A stretch of 64,000 nt of DNA from Vitellaria paradoxa (lineage: Eukaryota; Streptophyta; Magnoliopsida; Ericales; Sapotaceae), in the NCBI GenBank assembly GCA_019916065.1, contig CM034241.1, positions 24,837,340-24,901,339 of the forward strand. Direction: 5' to 3'. Numbering within the stretch: position 1 is the first letter of the stretch; each line of letters opens with the position of its first letter. A program made the position numbers and the translations under genes. Below are positions 34,132-46,666 of the stretch, piece by piece. The notes below the pieces were generated by a model. That model was given only the letters and a program-made list of their open reading frames with translations, searched no databases and had not been told where the DNA came from.

Positions 34132-36945
34132 ATTAATTAATTAATTAATTACAAAACCTCCCCTTAAAAATTATTAACCCCCCAAGCTTTCATTATAAAT
34201 ACGCCTCAACCTATTTCATCCAACACTTCAAAAATTTCAATTATCTCTCAAATTTTTATGGTACCAAGTTAGCAACTCTCAAGTGTGTTCTTCAATTGTG
34301 CTCAAGTGCATACAATTCTCTTAAATTTGATGTCAAGATTTAAAGATTAAGTGCTTCAAAGTTTCAAATTATTCCAAGTTAGTATTTAATTTTTTTAGTT
34401 TGCATACATACAATTTTTTTTTAATTTGCATACTTTAATTTTTCCATCAAATTATTTTTTCTAAATGAATCCTAAAGACTCCCTTTTTTTGACTTGGAGG
34501 GTGGGGACTCAATATCTTTTCTCCTTCAAGAACAAATAGAACAATTTGCATCACCACCAATACCAATACCAATACCAATACTTACTAACATAAGTGGTGA
34601 TATTGGTGCATCATAATCGCGACACGACCAACAGTGTGCTTCTTCAAAAGCGTGGGACTTTTTTACTAGAATTTCACACGATGATGGAATATATTACACT
34701 AAATGCAATATTTGTAAGGATTTATTAAATGGTAGGACTACTTCTAGAACTAGTCACCTAAAAAAATATTTATAAAGAAAGCACCAACATGATTCCCGTA
34801 TCAATTCTGTAATTAATCAATATTTTTCACATGCTACACAAACTCCATTAGATAACGAAGGAAGTAATTAAATATTTTTTCTTATGACCCCACAAGAGCA
34901 CAAAATATTTTAGTTAGATTTATTGTTAAAGATAAACAACCTTTCACAATGAATGAAAATCCATATCGTAAATTTATTCGCGATAGTTTTATACCACAAT
35001 ATCACAAATTTTCAAAAAATACTTCAAAAAAATAAAGTTTTACAAGATTTTGAAACCAACAAGGATGCAAAAAAATAAAGTTTTACAAGATTTTGAACCC
35101 AACAAGGATGAATTAAAAACTTATTTTGATAATTTTGAAGGAAATATTTGCTAGACTTCCGATATATGGAAGTTTTGTCAAGATATTTAATATATTTGCA
35201 TAACTGCACATTATATTGACGAAAATTGAAAATTAAATAAGTGCATTATTTCATTTAAATTAGTTTAATAACCCTTCATTAGATTGAGTGTTGAGGAACT
35301 TATTTTTAATGAACTTGTATCATAAAATTATGTAAAAAAATAGTTTCTATTACTTTAAATAATGTTTTATATAATGACATTTGTTTTAATTACTTATTTA
35401 ATGCTTTGCATACGAAGGGTCCATTAATTCATGGACATTGTTGTGCCCATATACTTAATTTAATTGTAAAAGATGGATCAGATATTTTTAAATCATCTAT
35501 TGTTAAAATAAAATGAGCTGTAATTTGTATTATGAGTTCTCCAAAAAAAATTCATTTATTTACCGACATAAGTAGTCAAATTAATTTTAACAACTAGGAA
35601 ATTACCTATAGAAATTAATACAAGATAGAATTCAACCATGTTATGTTAAAAATTAAATATCAAAAAGTAATTGATTTATTTATTTTAAATAATCAAGTTA
35701 TAGGTTTAGACCTAATTGAGCCTATTTATTGGGTAAATGCAAATTTTTATAAAATTTTCTTGCATATTTTTGGTATTACTACTAAAATATATTGTGGAAT
35801 TAATTATCTTACCTATTTTACTGTTATTTATCAATTGGGGATAATTGATGAAATTTTCAAAAAATATATGGTCCAAGAATATTATACTACTATAGTTGTC
35901 ACAATGAAAGAAAATTTTAATAAATATTTTAACCTGCTTTCTATACATTTTAGTATTGCCACTATTTTATACCCTGAATATAAATAAGATTTTTTTTTTA
36001 ATTATTGGAGATGATATATGGACTTGAAAGTACCCAGAAACAATTAAATAATATTAAAAAGCAAATGTAAATTGTAATGAGTCGGTATGATACTAATTGT
36101 ACAACTATCCCAACAATCATTGCCACAATGGCATCTTGCCACAATGACTTTGGCAATATCTCCTTTTAGAGAAAAATGAAATTTTGACGGACAGATTCAT
36201 TAGCAAGTAGCAGTTTGACTTTATCCGACCTGTAATGTTATCTAGCACACTTTTGATAGAACATGAAGATGACTTCAATCTTTTAGACTAGTGGAAGAGA
36301 CAACAATATAAATTTCCAATCCTTTTCAGCTTTAACCTATGATATCTTCACATTTTTAGTTTCTACCGTAGCATCTGAGTAAGCATTAGCGCAAGTGGGC
36401 CAGTTATTAGTCAATTCAAGAGTTGACTGGCCCTTTCGACAGTAGAGACCTTAATGTGTTTACGAGATTAGTATTTCACCGAAAACAGACTAAAAGAAGA
36501 CCCCCAAAAAGAGTAACTTATCCTTGACTTTGATGCAATGTAATTAAGTGAAAGAGAAGAACGCACTAGTGAATTTAGTGATGAATGACAATGATGTATA
36601 AATAAAGTAATATTTACAAATGATAGTTATTCTTCTAGGTGTCAGCCCAATTGAGATGTATAAAGACGTGAAATAATGCACCTATTTATTACTCTATCAT
36701 TTGTTTTTTTTTTTTTTATAATTCTACATTTGTAATTTTGAATTTAAAAAATAAAAAAATATTAAACACTATTAAAAATATTAAAAAATATACTGAGTCA
36801 ACCGGGGTGAGTTGAAAGTGGAGATTGGTGATCCTGGCCCGGATCCAAATCCAACCCCACCCGAAAATAGAAGGGATAATTAGGGGTCGGGTCGACTCCC
36901 GGGTCAAGGGCGGGTCAGGCCCGACCCGACGCATTAACACCCTTA
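33767..36945 (+). mobile_element. Decayed hAT transposon with 8-bp target duplication
   Basis: The 3179-bp element has a left end TAGGGATGGAAAAGG and a right end whose reverse complement is TAAGGGTGTTAATGCG, both followed by GGGTCG-rich subterminal sequence. The 8-bp duplication CTTCAGCC is at 33759-33766 and 36946-36953, as expected for hAT. It encloses a plus-strand transposase relic. A TAAT repeat (34100-34150) lies near the left end. It sits about 30 bp upstream of the UTP18 telo-box. Confidence 0.92.
34480..36560 (+). pseudogene. hAT transposase relic (BED finger to dimerisation domain)
   Basis: Near 34641-34775 the plus strand reads AWDFFTR, then KCNICKDLL and a spaced His, a BED zinc finger. 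Beyond it come hAT core pieces (TAHYIDENWKLN at about 35199-35235; FNKYFNLLSIHFSIATILYP at about 35916-35975). A C-terminal dimerisation region with VSTVASE lies at about 36360-36390. Stops and shifts are dense and only 35643-35987 stays open for more than 100 codons. In a working hAT element this protein cuts and rejoins the ends; here it is dead. Confidence 0.85.
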
Positions 36946-36953
36946 CTTCAGCC

Positions 36954-37030
36954 CCACCTTTCCGATAAACTGAAACCGAACCAAACCCTAGCCACCGCGC
37001 CTCCCACAGTCGCCGATACTTCCGCCGCCG
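36954..37030 (+). promoter_or_regulatory. UTP18: UTP18 leader exon and telo-box
   Basis: A non-AT-rich block beginning right after the hAT duplication holds AAACCCTA (36983-36990), the telo-box seen in promoters and leaders of plant ribosome-biogenesis genes. It ends at a strong splice donor CCG|GTATGT (37031). The 5' leader is probably transcribed from about here. The true transcription start is not visible. Confidence 0.6.
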
Positions 37031-37885
37031 GTATGTCTCGTTTCGCTTTCTTTCTTCTACTTGTTTTTCCTGATTGTACACATACACACATATAACACGA
37101 ATATGATTTTGATTGCTGAAGCTTGATTTTAATTATTTCGTTGGGATTTTTGATATGCCTTTCTCTAGTTTTTGTGATTTATAGCAAGAGAATTACAGTG
37201 TACGAGCTTTAGACGTAATGCATTGTTGCCTCAATTTGTCCATTGTACATCTGTTTTGTTTTTTTTTTTTTGTTTTTAATTTTTTTTAATTTATTTTCCT
37301 TCTGATCAAAGGGCAAGCTAGCTGATTGGAATTTTTTCCAAGTGAAAATATATTCCTATCTCTTCCTGTGAACTTTTTTTGTTTTCCTATTATTTTATAT
37401 AAGCTTATTTTTAGTTTGTGCACTTCTGATTCTGTTATTGTTAAATTGTTTTGTGCACCTTGCCTGGTTTGGAATTTAAAGTTGAGTTGGTGGTTAACTT
37501 TGAACCAAGATTGATGCGATGTTTGCCTTTTTTCCCTGCATCCCATGTAAGGGTGGTTATTGGATTGTATTCGAAGTCTATTCTTGTTTGTGCTCAAATA
37601 TTTTAAAATTTTTAAACGTATTAAATAATTAATTTACTTCAAAATTAGATCGAATTGTGTTAATTTCAAGTCAAGGTATTCGTGTTGTGTCGTGTTCATG
37701 TTTTCTCTCAGTAATTTCATGTGTGTTGATGATGTTTGTGCCATGCCTAAATTTGCAAACCCCCCCCCCCAATCCTATGTTCCTATTTGAGCTACTGTAT
37801 TAATCTGTGGATGTCAAACTTGAGGATCTTTGTCTTGTTAAATATTTTTAAGTGACTGCAATTATCAGCTGTTTGATTTCTGCAG
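37031..37885 (+). other. UTP18: UTP18 5'-leader intron
   Basis: An 855-bp T-rich intron from GTATGT (37031) to TTCTGCAG (37885), ending 16 bases before the ATG. Leader introns are common in plant housekeeping genes. It contains T and C runs (near 37259-37271 and 37761-37770). Confidence 0.65.
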
Positions 37886-37901
37886 AAGTGGTCTTTCGAA
37901 G

Positions 37902-39608
37902 ATGAGTTTGATTTCTCAAAATGTGCTTCCTAAAGACCGAATTGAGAAGATAAAGAGGAAGGCTTCTGACCAGCCTTCAATATCTGAAGGTGCCCAAGTG
38001 ACTGAAGATAGAGAAGAGTACAAGTTAGATACAAGCAAAACAAAGAAGAGAAAGGAAGAGCGCAAAGAGAAGGACAAGCAGTTGGAAATTGAGCAGCAAA
38101 AAGAAATGGAGAAGTTGGAGAACTTTTTGTTTGGTTCTTTGTACTCTCCGGTTGAATTTGGGAAGGAAGATGATGAAGAATTGAGAGATGAGGTTGACAA
38201 AAGTTCTGCTTTGTTCTTTACAGATAGGTCTGTGAATAGTGTACTCTCTGTTTACGAAGAGGATGTAGAATTCCCGAAAAGCAGTGATGATGAAGAGGAA
38301 GCTGGGCAAAGGAAACCTGTGTGGGTGGATGCTGAGGAGGAAAAGATGAGTGTAAATATAGCTAGAGTCAACAGATTGAGGAAGCTAAGGAAGGAAGAGG
38401 ATGAGAGTGTGATCTCTGGTTCTGCATATGTGTCCAGATTAAGGGCACATCATGTAAAGCTGAACCCGGGCACTGAGTGGGCCCTACTTGATTCACAGAC
38501 CAGGAATTACCGCTCTGATGATGAAGATTCTGATATAGAAAATGGGACAGTTCTAGCACGTGGTTATAAAGATGTTGAAGCCGTTGACGATATCCTTCGG
38601 ACAAATGAGGACCTTGTTGTAAAGAGCAGTGCAAAGCTGTTGCCTGGACTCCTTGAGTATTCAAGATTAGTAGATGCAAATGCAGAAGATCCTTCCAGTG
38701 GTCCAATAAATTCAGTTCAGTTCCACAGAAATGCTCAGTTGCTCCTCACTGGGGGATTAGATAAAAGGCTGAAATTTTTTCAGATAGATGGGAAAAGGAA
38801 CACCAAAATCCAGAGCATCTTCCTGGATGATTGTCCTATTCGAAAGGCTTCTTTCTTACCTGATGGATCTCAAGTTGTAGTATCAGGAAGAAGAAAGTTC
38901 TTCTATAGTTTTGATCTGGTGAAAGCAAAGGTAGATAAAATTGGCCCCCTAACTGGCAGAGATGAGAAGAGCCTGGAAGTTTTTGAGGTTTCACCTGATT
39001 CTAATACAATTGCCTTTGTGGGTAATGAAGGATATATCTTGTTAGTTTCATCCAAAACAAAGGAACTGATTGGAACACTTAAGATGAATGGGACTGTTCG
39101 GTCATTAGCTTTTGCTAATGATGGGAAGCATTTGCTGAGCTCTGGAGGTGATGGGCATGTTTACCACTGGGATTTGAGAACAAGGGCCTGCTTCCACAAG
39201 GCTGTTGATGAGGGTTGTATACATGGTACAGCTCTTTGTACTTCTCCCAATGGAAGTTTGTTTGCAGCTGGTTCGGACAGTGGGATTGTAAATGTTTACA
39301 ACAGAGAAGAGTTTTTGGGAGGCAAGAGAAAACCAATCAAGGCCATTGAGAATCTAACCACAAAGGTGGATTTTATGAAATTCAATAACGACGCTCAGAT
39401 TTTGGCTATCAGTTCAAGCATGAAGAAGAATAGTCTAAAGCTTATACACATTCCGTCATTTACAGTTTTCTCTAACTGGCCTCCACCAAATCAGACACTG
39501 CATTATCCCCGTTGTTTGGATTTTAGTCCCGGTGGAGGTTTCATGGCTCTCGGAAATGCCGCTGGAAAAGTACTATTGTACAAGCTGCATCACTATCATA
39601 ATGCATAA
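37902..39608 (+). CDS. UTP18: UTP18, WD40 subunit of the small-subunit processome
   Basis: 568 residues in one uninterrupted exon, ATG at 37902 (MSLISQNVLPKD), stop TAA at 39606. The N-terminal 240 residues are charged and contain a Lys/Glu-rich coiled coil (about 47-72) and acidic patches. WD40 repeats fill about 266-566, with blades near 267, 308, 356, 395, 439, 483 and 531. The fourth has the clearest signature (LLSSGGDGHVYHWD). In yeast and plants Utp18 joins the UtpB subcomplex on the 5' external spacer of pre-rRNA in the nucleolus and is needed for 18S rRNA maturation; yeast Utp18 also recruits the exosome helicase Mtr4. Length matches plant homologues. The gene appears intact. A decayed hAT element lies directly upstream of its leader. 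Confidence 0.93.
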   Translation: MSLISQNVLPKDRIEKIKRKASDQPSISEGAQVTEDREEYKLDTSKTKKRKEERKEKDKQLEIEQQKEMEKLENFLFGSLYSPVEFGKEDDEELRDEVDKSSALFFTDRSVNSVLSVYEEDVEFPKSSDDEEEAGQRKPVWVDAEEEKMSVNIARVNRLRKLRKEEDESVISGSAYVSRLRAHHVKLNPGTEWALLDSQTRNYRSDDEDSDIENGTVLARGYKDVEAVDDILRTNEDLVVKSSAKLLPGLLEYSRLVDANAEDPSSGPINSVQFHRNAQLLLTGGLDKRLKFFQIDGKRNTKIQSIFLDDCPIRKASFLPDGSQVVVSGRRKFFYSFDLVKAKVDKIGPLTGRDEKSLEVFEVSPDSNTIAFVGNEGYILLVSSKTKELIGTLKMNGTVRSLAFANDGKHLLSSGGDGHVYHWDLRTRACFHKAVDEGCIHGTALCTSPNGSLFAAGSDSGIVNVYNREEFLGGKRKPIKAIENLTTKVDFMKFNNDAQILAISSSMKKNSLKLIHIPSFTVFSNWPPPNQTLHYPRCLDFSPGGGFMALGNAAGKVLLYKLHHYHNA

Positions 39609-41207
39609 AGCAAATCTGAGTCATCAAATTTTCCCCGTTGATTTAACCACTACATGGGCTGCTAGCGGATGCAGTTCCTCCTCTCATCATTGTTAGATTA
39701 ACAAGTGTGTGGTGAACCTCCATGGAATCCAGCTGCAGATCAAACACTGCTTGTTTATTTTGTTTTTGTTATTCTTTGAACTTTGCAATAGAGCCTCAGA
39801 CTGTACTATTGTGTCCTATTTTTGGTTTTCCATATTATGTCCTATAGCATTTTGCAACTTTTGGCTCCGTCAGTTTTGTGCTATAATGAGGACTAAAATT
39901 GGTGGATTATTTATATGAAGTTTTGATTTGGTCCTATGGGCTTTGTGTTTTACTTGTCATGTACCTTATTTAGTTCTTTTCAGGCTTCATAATGAGTTTG
40001 ATAAGCGTGGGAAGACATCTCTAATGAAATATTCTTGAAGCCCAGTATCTTCGGTAACTTTGATTTTTTTAAATTAATGTGGATTGTTCTATGATAATCT
40101 AAATTCCATTTATAGAGTTCTGTATTAATTGGGATTTTTTTGACGTTTTGAGATGGTTGGGAAGACATCTTTGATGAATCAGTATTCTTGAAGTTCTGTA
40201 TCTTCAATAATTGTGTGTGTGTTCCCCATCCCTTCTTTTTTCTGTTTGGCTGAATATTGCAATGCTTTCGGTGGATATTATGAGCTAACAAGTTAATAAA
40301 TGACCCTGATGGCGTTTCCGGTTTAGTCCACTCCGAGGATCTACAACCAATGTGCTGATTTGTAGTACTTTTTATTTTTGGTTGTGTTTTGTTCCCAAAT
40401 AATTCTGCCTGTTGTCGTGTTTTCTGTGATAGGGTTTTCGCTTATGTATTCAAGTACAGAAACATCCATTTTTTGAGGAGGATCTTGGGAGCATTGTTGT
40501 AGCAATATTATCTGTTATACGGTCAGTCGTTTCTTTTTTTTTTTTTGCTTGTGCTTGTCAGCTATTCTCAATGTGATTTATATTTTTTCTGATGAAGAGA
40601 GTTAGAAATATGGAGGAATTTGTCCAAAGCCTTTACATAAAATATTTAATTTCTCAGATAAGTTAGTCAACAAATCATTTTAAATAGGCCAGCAAAGTCG
40701 TCAATTGAAAGAGTATTCAAATGATTCTGTCTTGTATATATTCAAATGATTTTATATCTTTTATGTTTCTTTGCTTATATTTTTATCACAATTTATCTAT
40801 TACCTTAAATCTGCTATTGCAAATGATGAGGACGTCATCTTGAAGTCTAAATAAAATATTCAGATAAACGACTTCAATAAATTATTTCTCTATCGACGAC
40901 TTCAATAAAATTACAAATGATGACTTCAACAAGTGGCATATTCATAGAGAACATTTTTTTACCTACTTATTTAAGAAATAAAGTGTTTTATGTCAATTTT
41001 TTGGGCAAATCCCTTGCGCGGGTGCCCTTTATACTTATGCTGAATTTCTGTGCGTGTTTTTTTTGTTTTTTTTTGTTTGTTTAAATAACATTACGGGCAA
41101 ATCCATAGCATGTATAGTTCAAAGTTCAATAATGTTCATTTTCTGTCTCGTCTAGATAAATGGGAGGTGTCTAAAAGAAGATTTGTATTTGTATTTTTAT
41201 TTTTTGG
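39609..41207. other. UTP18 3' UTR and intergenic DNA
   Basis: The first 300 bases or so are probably 3' UTR. Beyond it, two copies of GGGAAGACATCT with following ATTCTTGAAG and GTATCTTC lie 150 bp apart (about 40009 and 40159), an imperfect duplication. The rest is AT-rich with T runs and no supported gene. Confidence 0.6.
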
Positions 41208-41221
41208 TTAGGGGTTGGTGT

Positions 41222-44200
41222 AACTTCACCTATGTTTTTTTTCATGGCCGGTCCCAAGCCCGGATAAAGGAGGAGGGTTATGTTAGGTAGTCGACAGCTA
41301 GCGTAAAACTTTGTAGAATTTTTTTATAGATTTTCTGACACCTAATGAGATTTCGTGGGGGCGTTCCCTACTTAGCGACGCGCTGTATGGTCCGAGTACA
41401 GTGTTAAATAAGCAAGGACCGTTGCATCGGCGCCCGGGTGCGGTGTTAAATAGGCAAGAGTCCTCGCACTTTCCTGGACGAGTGAGGGGGAAGGAAGCTA
41501 GTCCAAAATAGAAGGCTGAGATTAGATACTTGGAATATTGGGAGCTTAACTGGGAAACTTATGGAAGTGGTGGATACAATGGAAAGGAGAAGAATTGCAA
41601 TTGCTTGCTTACAAGAGACAAAGTGGGTGGGACAGAAAGCTAAAGAGATTGAGAGGACTGGGTATAAGTTATGATATACGGGACTTAATAGATCGAGAAA
41701 TGGGGTCGGCATAGTAGTAAGCAAGGACCTAAAGGAAGATATAGTTAATGTGAAACGCTATGGAGATAGGATTATTGCAATTAAGTTAGTGTTAGGAGAA
41801 GAGATAGTAAACATAATTAGTGCTTATGCCCCCTAGGTGGGCTTAGGAGATGTACATAAGGAAAAGTTTTGGGAAGACTTGAAAGGAATGCTATTAGAGA
41901 TACCTCAAGGAGAGATGGTCTTCATAGGAGGAGATTTGAACGGTCATATAGGACGCGACATAGATGGATACATAGGAGTACACGGGGGATATGGTTACGG
42001 TGATAGAAATGAAGAAGGGAAGGATATTTTGGAGTTTGCAGTGGTTTATGATCTCATGGTGACGAACACTTTTTTTAGGAAGAGAGAGGAACATTTGGTG
42101 ACTTATAAGAGTGGCTCCTCAAAGACACAGATTGACTTCTTCTTAACTAGGAAAAGAGACTGTGTAGCTTGTAAAGATTGTAAAGTTATACCAGGGGAGA
42201 GCTTGACTGCCCAACATAGGTTGTTGGTCATAGATTTGCAGCTTCAAAGGTGGGCTAGAAAAAAGAAGTCATATAGATGCTCAAAGACTAAATGGTGGAA
42301 CTTAAAAGGTGATAAGCAAGCAGCATTCAGGGAAAGAGTACTAGAGGAAAACATTTGGACGATAAATGAGAGTGCAAATATTATATGGGATAAGGTAGCA
42401 AAGTGTATTAAGAGGGTAGGGAAAGAAGTCTTAGGAGAATCCAAAGGGAGTGCTCCGGCACAGAAAGAGGCATTATGGTGGAACGAGACCGTCCAAGACA
42501 AGATAAGAGTTAAAAGAGAGTGTTTTAAATATTGGCAAAATGACCGAAATGAAGCGAACTTGGAGAGATATAGAGAAGCTAGAAGAGAAACCAAAAAGGC
42601 AGTTAGTGAGGCTAAGGCAAAGACATTTAAGGATTTATATAAGTGACTTGACACTAAGGAGGGTGAAAGAGAGATATTCAAGCTTGCTAAATCTAGAGAT
42701 AGACGGATCAAGGATTTAAACCAAGTTAAATGCATTAAGGATGAGGATGAAAATGTATTAGTAAAGGAAGAGGAGATAAAGGAGCGTTGGAAGAGCTACT
42801 TCTACAAGTTATTTAACGAAAGCAGTAGTAGTGACATACATTTGGGGTAGTTTACCACTTTTAAGAAAGAATTAAATTTTATACTCTATAGGAGAATCAG
42901 TAGAGAAGAAGTAAAAGAAGTATTAAAAAGGATGAAGAATGAGAAAGCGGTTGGGCCAGATGGTATCCCTATTGAGGTTTGAAGGTGCTTAGGAGAGGAT
43001 GGCATAAGTTGATTGATAAAACTTTTTAATGTAGTGCTAAAGAGCAAGAAGATGCCTGATGCCTGGAGGAAAAGAATCCTTATACCCATATACAAGAACA
43101 AATGAGATATTCAGAACTGTGCGAACTATCGCAGGATTAAATTGATGAGCCATACGATGAAATTATGGGATAGAGTTATTGAGAGAAGACTAAGAAGGAC
43201 AACAAATGTTTCAGAGAACCAATTTGGTTTCATGCCTAGAAGATCAACCATGGAGGCTATCTTTCTCTTGAGGAGGTTAATGGAACAGTATAGAGAATGT
43301 CAAAAAGGTTTACATATGGTGTTTATCGATTTAGAGAAGGTATATGATCGGGTTCCTAGGGAGATTCTATGAAGAGTATTGGAAAAGAAAGGAGCGTGTG
43401 TCGCATATATTGAGGCGATAAAGGACATGTATGATAGAGCCATGACATCTATACGGACGACTGGAGGAGAGACTAATGAGTTTCCTATCACAATTGGTTT
43501 ACATCAAGGCTCAGTATTAAACCCGTACTTGTTTGCTTTAGTTATGGATGAGATTACAAGACACATTCAGGATGAGGTGCCGTGGTGTATGCTATTTGCA
43601 GATGATATTGTTTTAGTAGATGAGACGAGAGAAGAAGTGAATGCTAAGCTAGAATTGTGGCGGGATACATTAGAGATAAAAGGGTTTAGGCTAAACCGAT
43701 ACAAAACGGAATATATGGAATGTAAGTTTAGTCAAAGTAGGATAACGGGTAGTATAGAAGTAAGTTTAGGCACACAAAAGATTGTAGAGAAAGATAAATT
43801 TAGGTACCTTGGATCTATGGTGCAACAAGATGGAGGGATTGATACTGATGTTAGTCACAGGATTCAAGCTAGATGGACCAAATGGAGGAGTGTTTCGGGG
43901 GTTTTGTGTGACCGAAAAATCCCCCTCAAGGTGAAAGGAAAGTATTATAAGGTAGCGGTTAGACCAGCGCTACTATATGGATCAGAGTGTTGGGCAATAA
44001 AACATAATCATGGTCAGAAGATGGCAGTTGCGAAGATGAGGATGCTAAGGTGGATGTGCGGGATTATAAGGAAAGATAGGATTAGGAACGAGGAGATTAG
44101 GAGTAAAATAAAAATAGCACCGATTGAATATAAAATGAGAGAAAACCGATTAAGATGGTTTGGCCATGTTAGAAGGCGTCCAGCAGAGGCACTTGTTAGA

Positions 44201-44408
44201 AGGTGTGAAAGCATGAAGATTGCTAGGAGTAGGAGAGATAGAGGAAAACCCAAGAGAAGTTAGAAAGAAACCATTAAACATGACCTGACCTGCCTAGATT
44301 TATAGGAGGACATGCCCCTAAACAGATCTAATTGGCGTCGACAAATCCATATAGCCGACCCCACCTAGTAGGAAAAGGTTTAGTTTGATTTGGTTTGGTT
44401 TGGTTTGA
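41222..44408 (+). mobile_element. Full-length RTE-clade LINE with 14-bp target duplication
   Basis: The 3187-bp element has a conserved leader (CCGGTCCCAAGCCCGGAT near 41251), one long frame and a 3' end CCGACCCCACCTAGTAGG followed by TTTGG-type repeats instead of poly(A). The 14-bp duplication TTAGGGGTTGGTGT is at 41208-41221 and 44409-44422. Tandem short-repeat tails mark RTE LINEs. The same family left a truncated copy at 3634-4517 and a stub at 23367-23434. Confidence 0.94.
41486..44263 (+). pseudogene. RTE ORF: AP-type endonuclease plus reverse transcriptase, nine nonsense codons
   Basis: One frame covers the whole length with no frameshift. The endonuclease (about 41522-42240) shows DTWNIGS, CLQETKW, GGDLNGHIG and TQIDFFL. 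The RT (about 42890-43930) shows [19 protein letters not shown] and LFADDIVL. The C-terminal region (about 43930-44260) has RLRWFGHVRRRP. Nonsense codons occur at 41672, 41834, 42644, 42848, 42980, 43010, 43103, 43370 and 44261, mostly at positions expected to be Trp or Gln. RTE proteins nick target DNA and prime reverse transcription from it. This copy cannot make the full protein. Confidence 0.92.
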
Positions 44409-44422
44409 TTAGGGGTTGGTGT

Positions 44423-45268
44423 GGTGAATAATAATCTGGGTTCCAAGTTAAGCTGGAAAATATATGTTTTAGATTAGCAGTTGATGTTGGTACTCTTAGC
44501 TATTTTTAAATTATCTGTAATTTTTTATAAAGCCTAAGGCCGTTACAAGGACTTTTAGGAATAAAAGTACTCAGATGCCTTCAGGTATGTTGTTTGTTGC
44601 CTTCCATGCTGCCGACGGCTGGTGGAACCAGTTATTTAGGCTGAGTTTGAGAAGAAAATAAGTTTTTTTTTTTTTTTGTTTGGAAGGGGGAAAAATCTAA
44701 CTTTGTTAGTAGCTAGTTATTATTTTTTTTTTTTATTTTTTGGTTAATTTAATATTTTTTTTCCATCAATGTTTAAACAAAATTTAAAATGTAAGAGAAT
44801 AAATTTAATTATTTTAAAAAAAGTCAAAAGTTAGTAACTTGCCAAATGCAACCTTAGTCACTTGGGGGCGAAGATCAAATACTATCTTGTAAGCGAGAGT
44901 ATTTTTGTAATAAAATTTTTAAGAAAATTATGGTAGTATAATCAAATTTATGAGAATAATTTTAAAAAAATTAATAATTTTAGTAATTTTAACAATAAAT
45001 TGATTTTATAAATATATTGTGCCAAAAAAAAGACAATTACAAGTGGATAATGTGCGTGAGTTAGAAAAATTGTATGGGACATATAAAACAATTATATATA
45101 GTAATTTTTTATTTTTTACAGGGATACGATATTTTCATACTTCACAACGTGGTTCCGCCGCTAGCTTAGGATGCTATGAGTATTGAAATTTGTCATCTGT
45201 TAATATTTTTTACCATAAAAAATGTACGATTAGGAGCGAATGTACATAAGTCGGAGCAGTTCAGACTT
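44423..45268. other. Intergenic AT-rich DNA
   Basis: Contains T runs (44665-44680, 44725-44735) and no supported gene or defined element. Confidence 0.6.
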
Positions 45269-45667
45269 AGGTGCCATTTAGAGTGATAAAAAATAAAAAC
45301 AAAATGAAGAAAAAATGTGATTTAGGTTAATTTTGGTGAAAAAATCTGTTAGAACAGATTCAAAAAATAACACTCATTTTTTCAAAACTGTAAGAACGGT
45401 TTTCTAAATCCGTTCCCATAGATTCAAAAAAATTCATAAAAAATAATAATAATAGTACTCGTTTGAAAGTTTTCAACTAAGAGAATATGATTGTCAAAAA
45501 AAAAAAAGTTTACGCATTCAATTAATCTCTTTCCAAATCTTTAATTTTTTTAAGTGAATTCTGGGTTTTTAGTAAAAGCGGAAAAAATTTAAATTAATAA
45601 TGATAAAAAAACAAAATAAAGTTTTTTTAAGATTTATTTTGTTTTTTTAGGATTCCAAGCGGTGCCT
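45269..45667. mobile_element. 399-bp hAT-like MITE
   Basis: The left end AGGTGCCATTTAGAG and the reverse complement of the right end AGGCACCGCTTGGAA pair with transitions only over 14 bases. Poly-A/T-rich subterminal regions also mirror each other. No clear duplication is visible. No coding capacity. Confidence 0.65.
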
Positions 45668-46666
45668 TAGAATGAAATTGCTTATCGATAAGCAGTTTCT
45701 AGAAAACTGACACTGGAAACGTCCTAATTCGAAATCATCCAAGAAAGTGATGCACTACCTGCAGGCATGTAAAAATTAATTTTCTTATTTTAATATATCT
45801 TTGTGTTAAATTTGATTAAATTCCCACTCAATTAGCAAATATATGCATTCGCAGCAGAAGTATTTCAAATGCAAGTGAATGATGGCCGGCTTCAACTCCG
45901 GTCAGCATGGTTCCGGGTTGGGTTATGACTGGGCCTGGGAACCTGATCTCGGCCGCGAGTATTACGTATGATTATATTAAAAAAAAAAAAAAAATTCTTG
46001 ACTTAACGTCTTCCTAATAAGATTGGAATCAAGGAAAAATAAAAGAACTCATTGTAAAAGAGTAAAAGTACAAGATTTGGTTAAATGCCAAATTTTAATA
46101 GAAAATAAAGAAAAAAATATTCTCAAAAGTAATAAACTAAAGAAAACAATTTCAAAACTAATTCTAAGTAAATGAAATTAAATGTCAGTCAAATAAAACT
46201 CTTTCGACAAGTATCTAAAATTAAGATAGCAAATGTTCATTATAAAAATTCTACTTATATCCCCCTCCATTCTTCTTATTTTGGAAAGAATTCACCCTCC
46301 AATTTCAACTTTTATTTTCCATTGATTTTTAATTTTCTGTAGATTTCGAAAACTTTTTCTCCACCAAAATAATGCTTAAAATTTTTTCTTTCTCTAGAAA
46401 CCTTGGTAAATACCTCAAATTCCTTGCTTAATGAATTTCCATAAAGTTCATGAAATATTAGATTCTCATAAACTGATTTCGGCGAGAGTATGAAATCACA
46501 TGGTTCACCATTATGCATATAAACTCCAGAGCCTTCACTAGCTAAGCCTTCACTAGCTCAAGGGCACACACTGACTTTCTTTTTAAACTTCTTCGACAAT
46601 AGATGTCCCAAGATGATATTGGTCGAATTTCCTTTAACAATATTACAGGTCCTGTATAAAAAATTT
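45668..46666. other. Intergenic DNA, possibly decayed retroelement
   Basis: AT-rich with an A run at 45979-45993. The minus-strand open frame 46312-46518 has no recognisable similarity. Nothing else is supported. Confidence 0.5.

Noticed and set aside
35643..35987. A stand-alone 114-codon gene
   Set aside because: Its sequence fits the core of the surrounding decayed hAT transposase, so it is a surviving open piece of that relic.
38025..39336. Minus-strand frames inside UTP18
   Set aside because: They are shadows of an intact, well-supported WD40 gene on the plus strand.
41446..42735. Minus-strand frames across the RTE element
   Set aside because: They are antisense of the endonuclease and RT frame.
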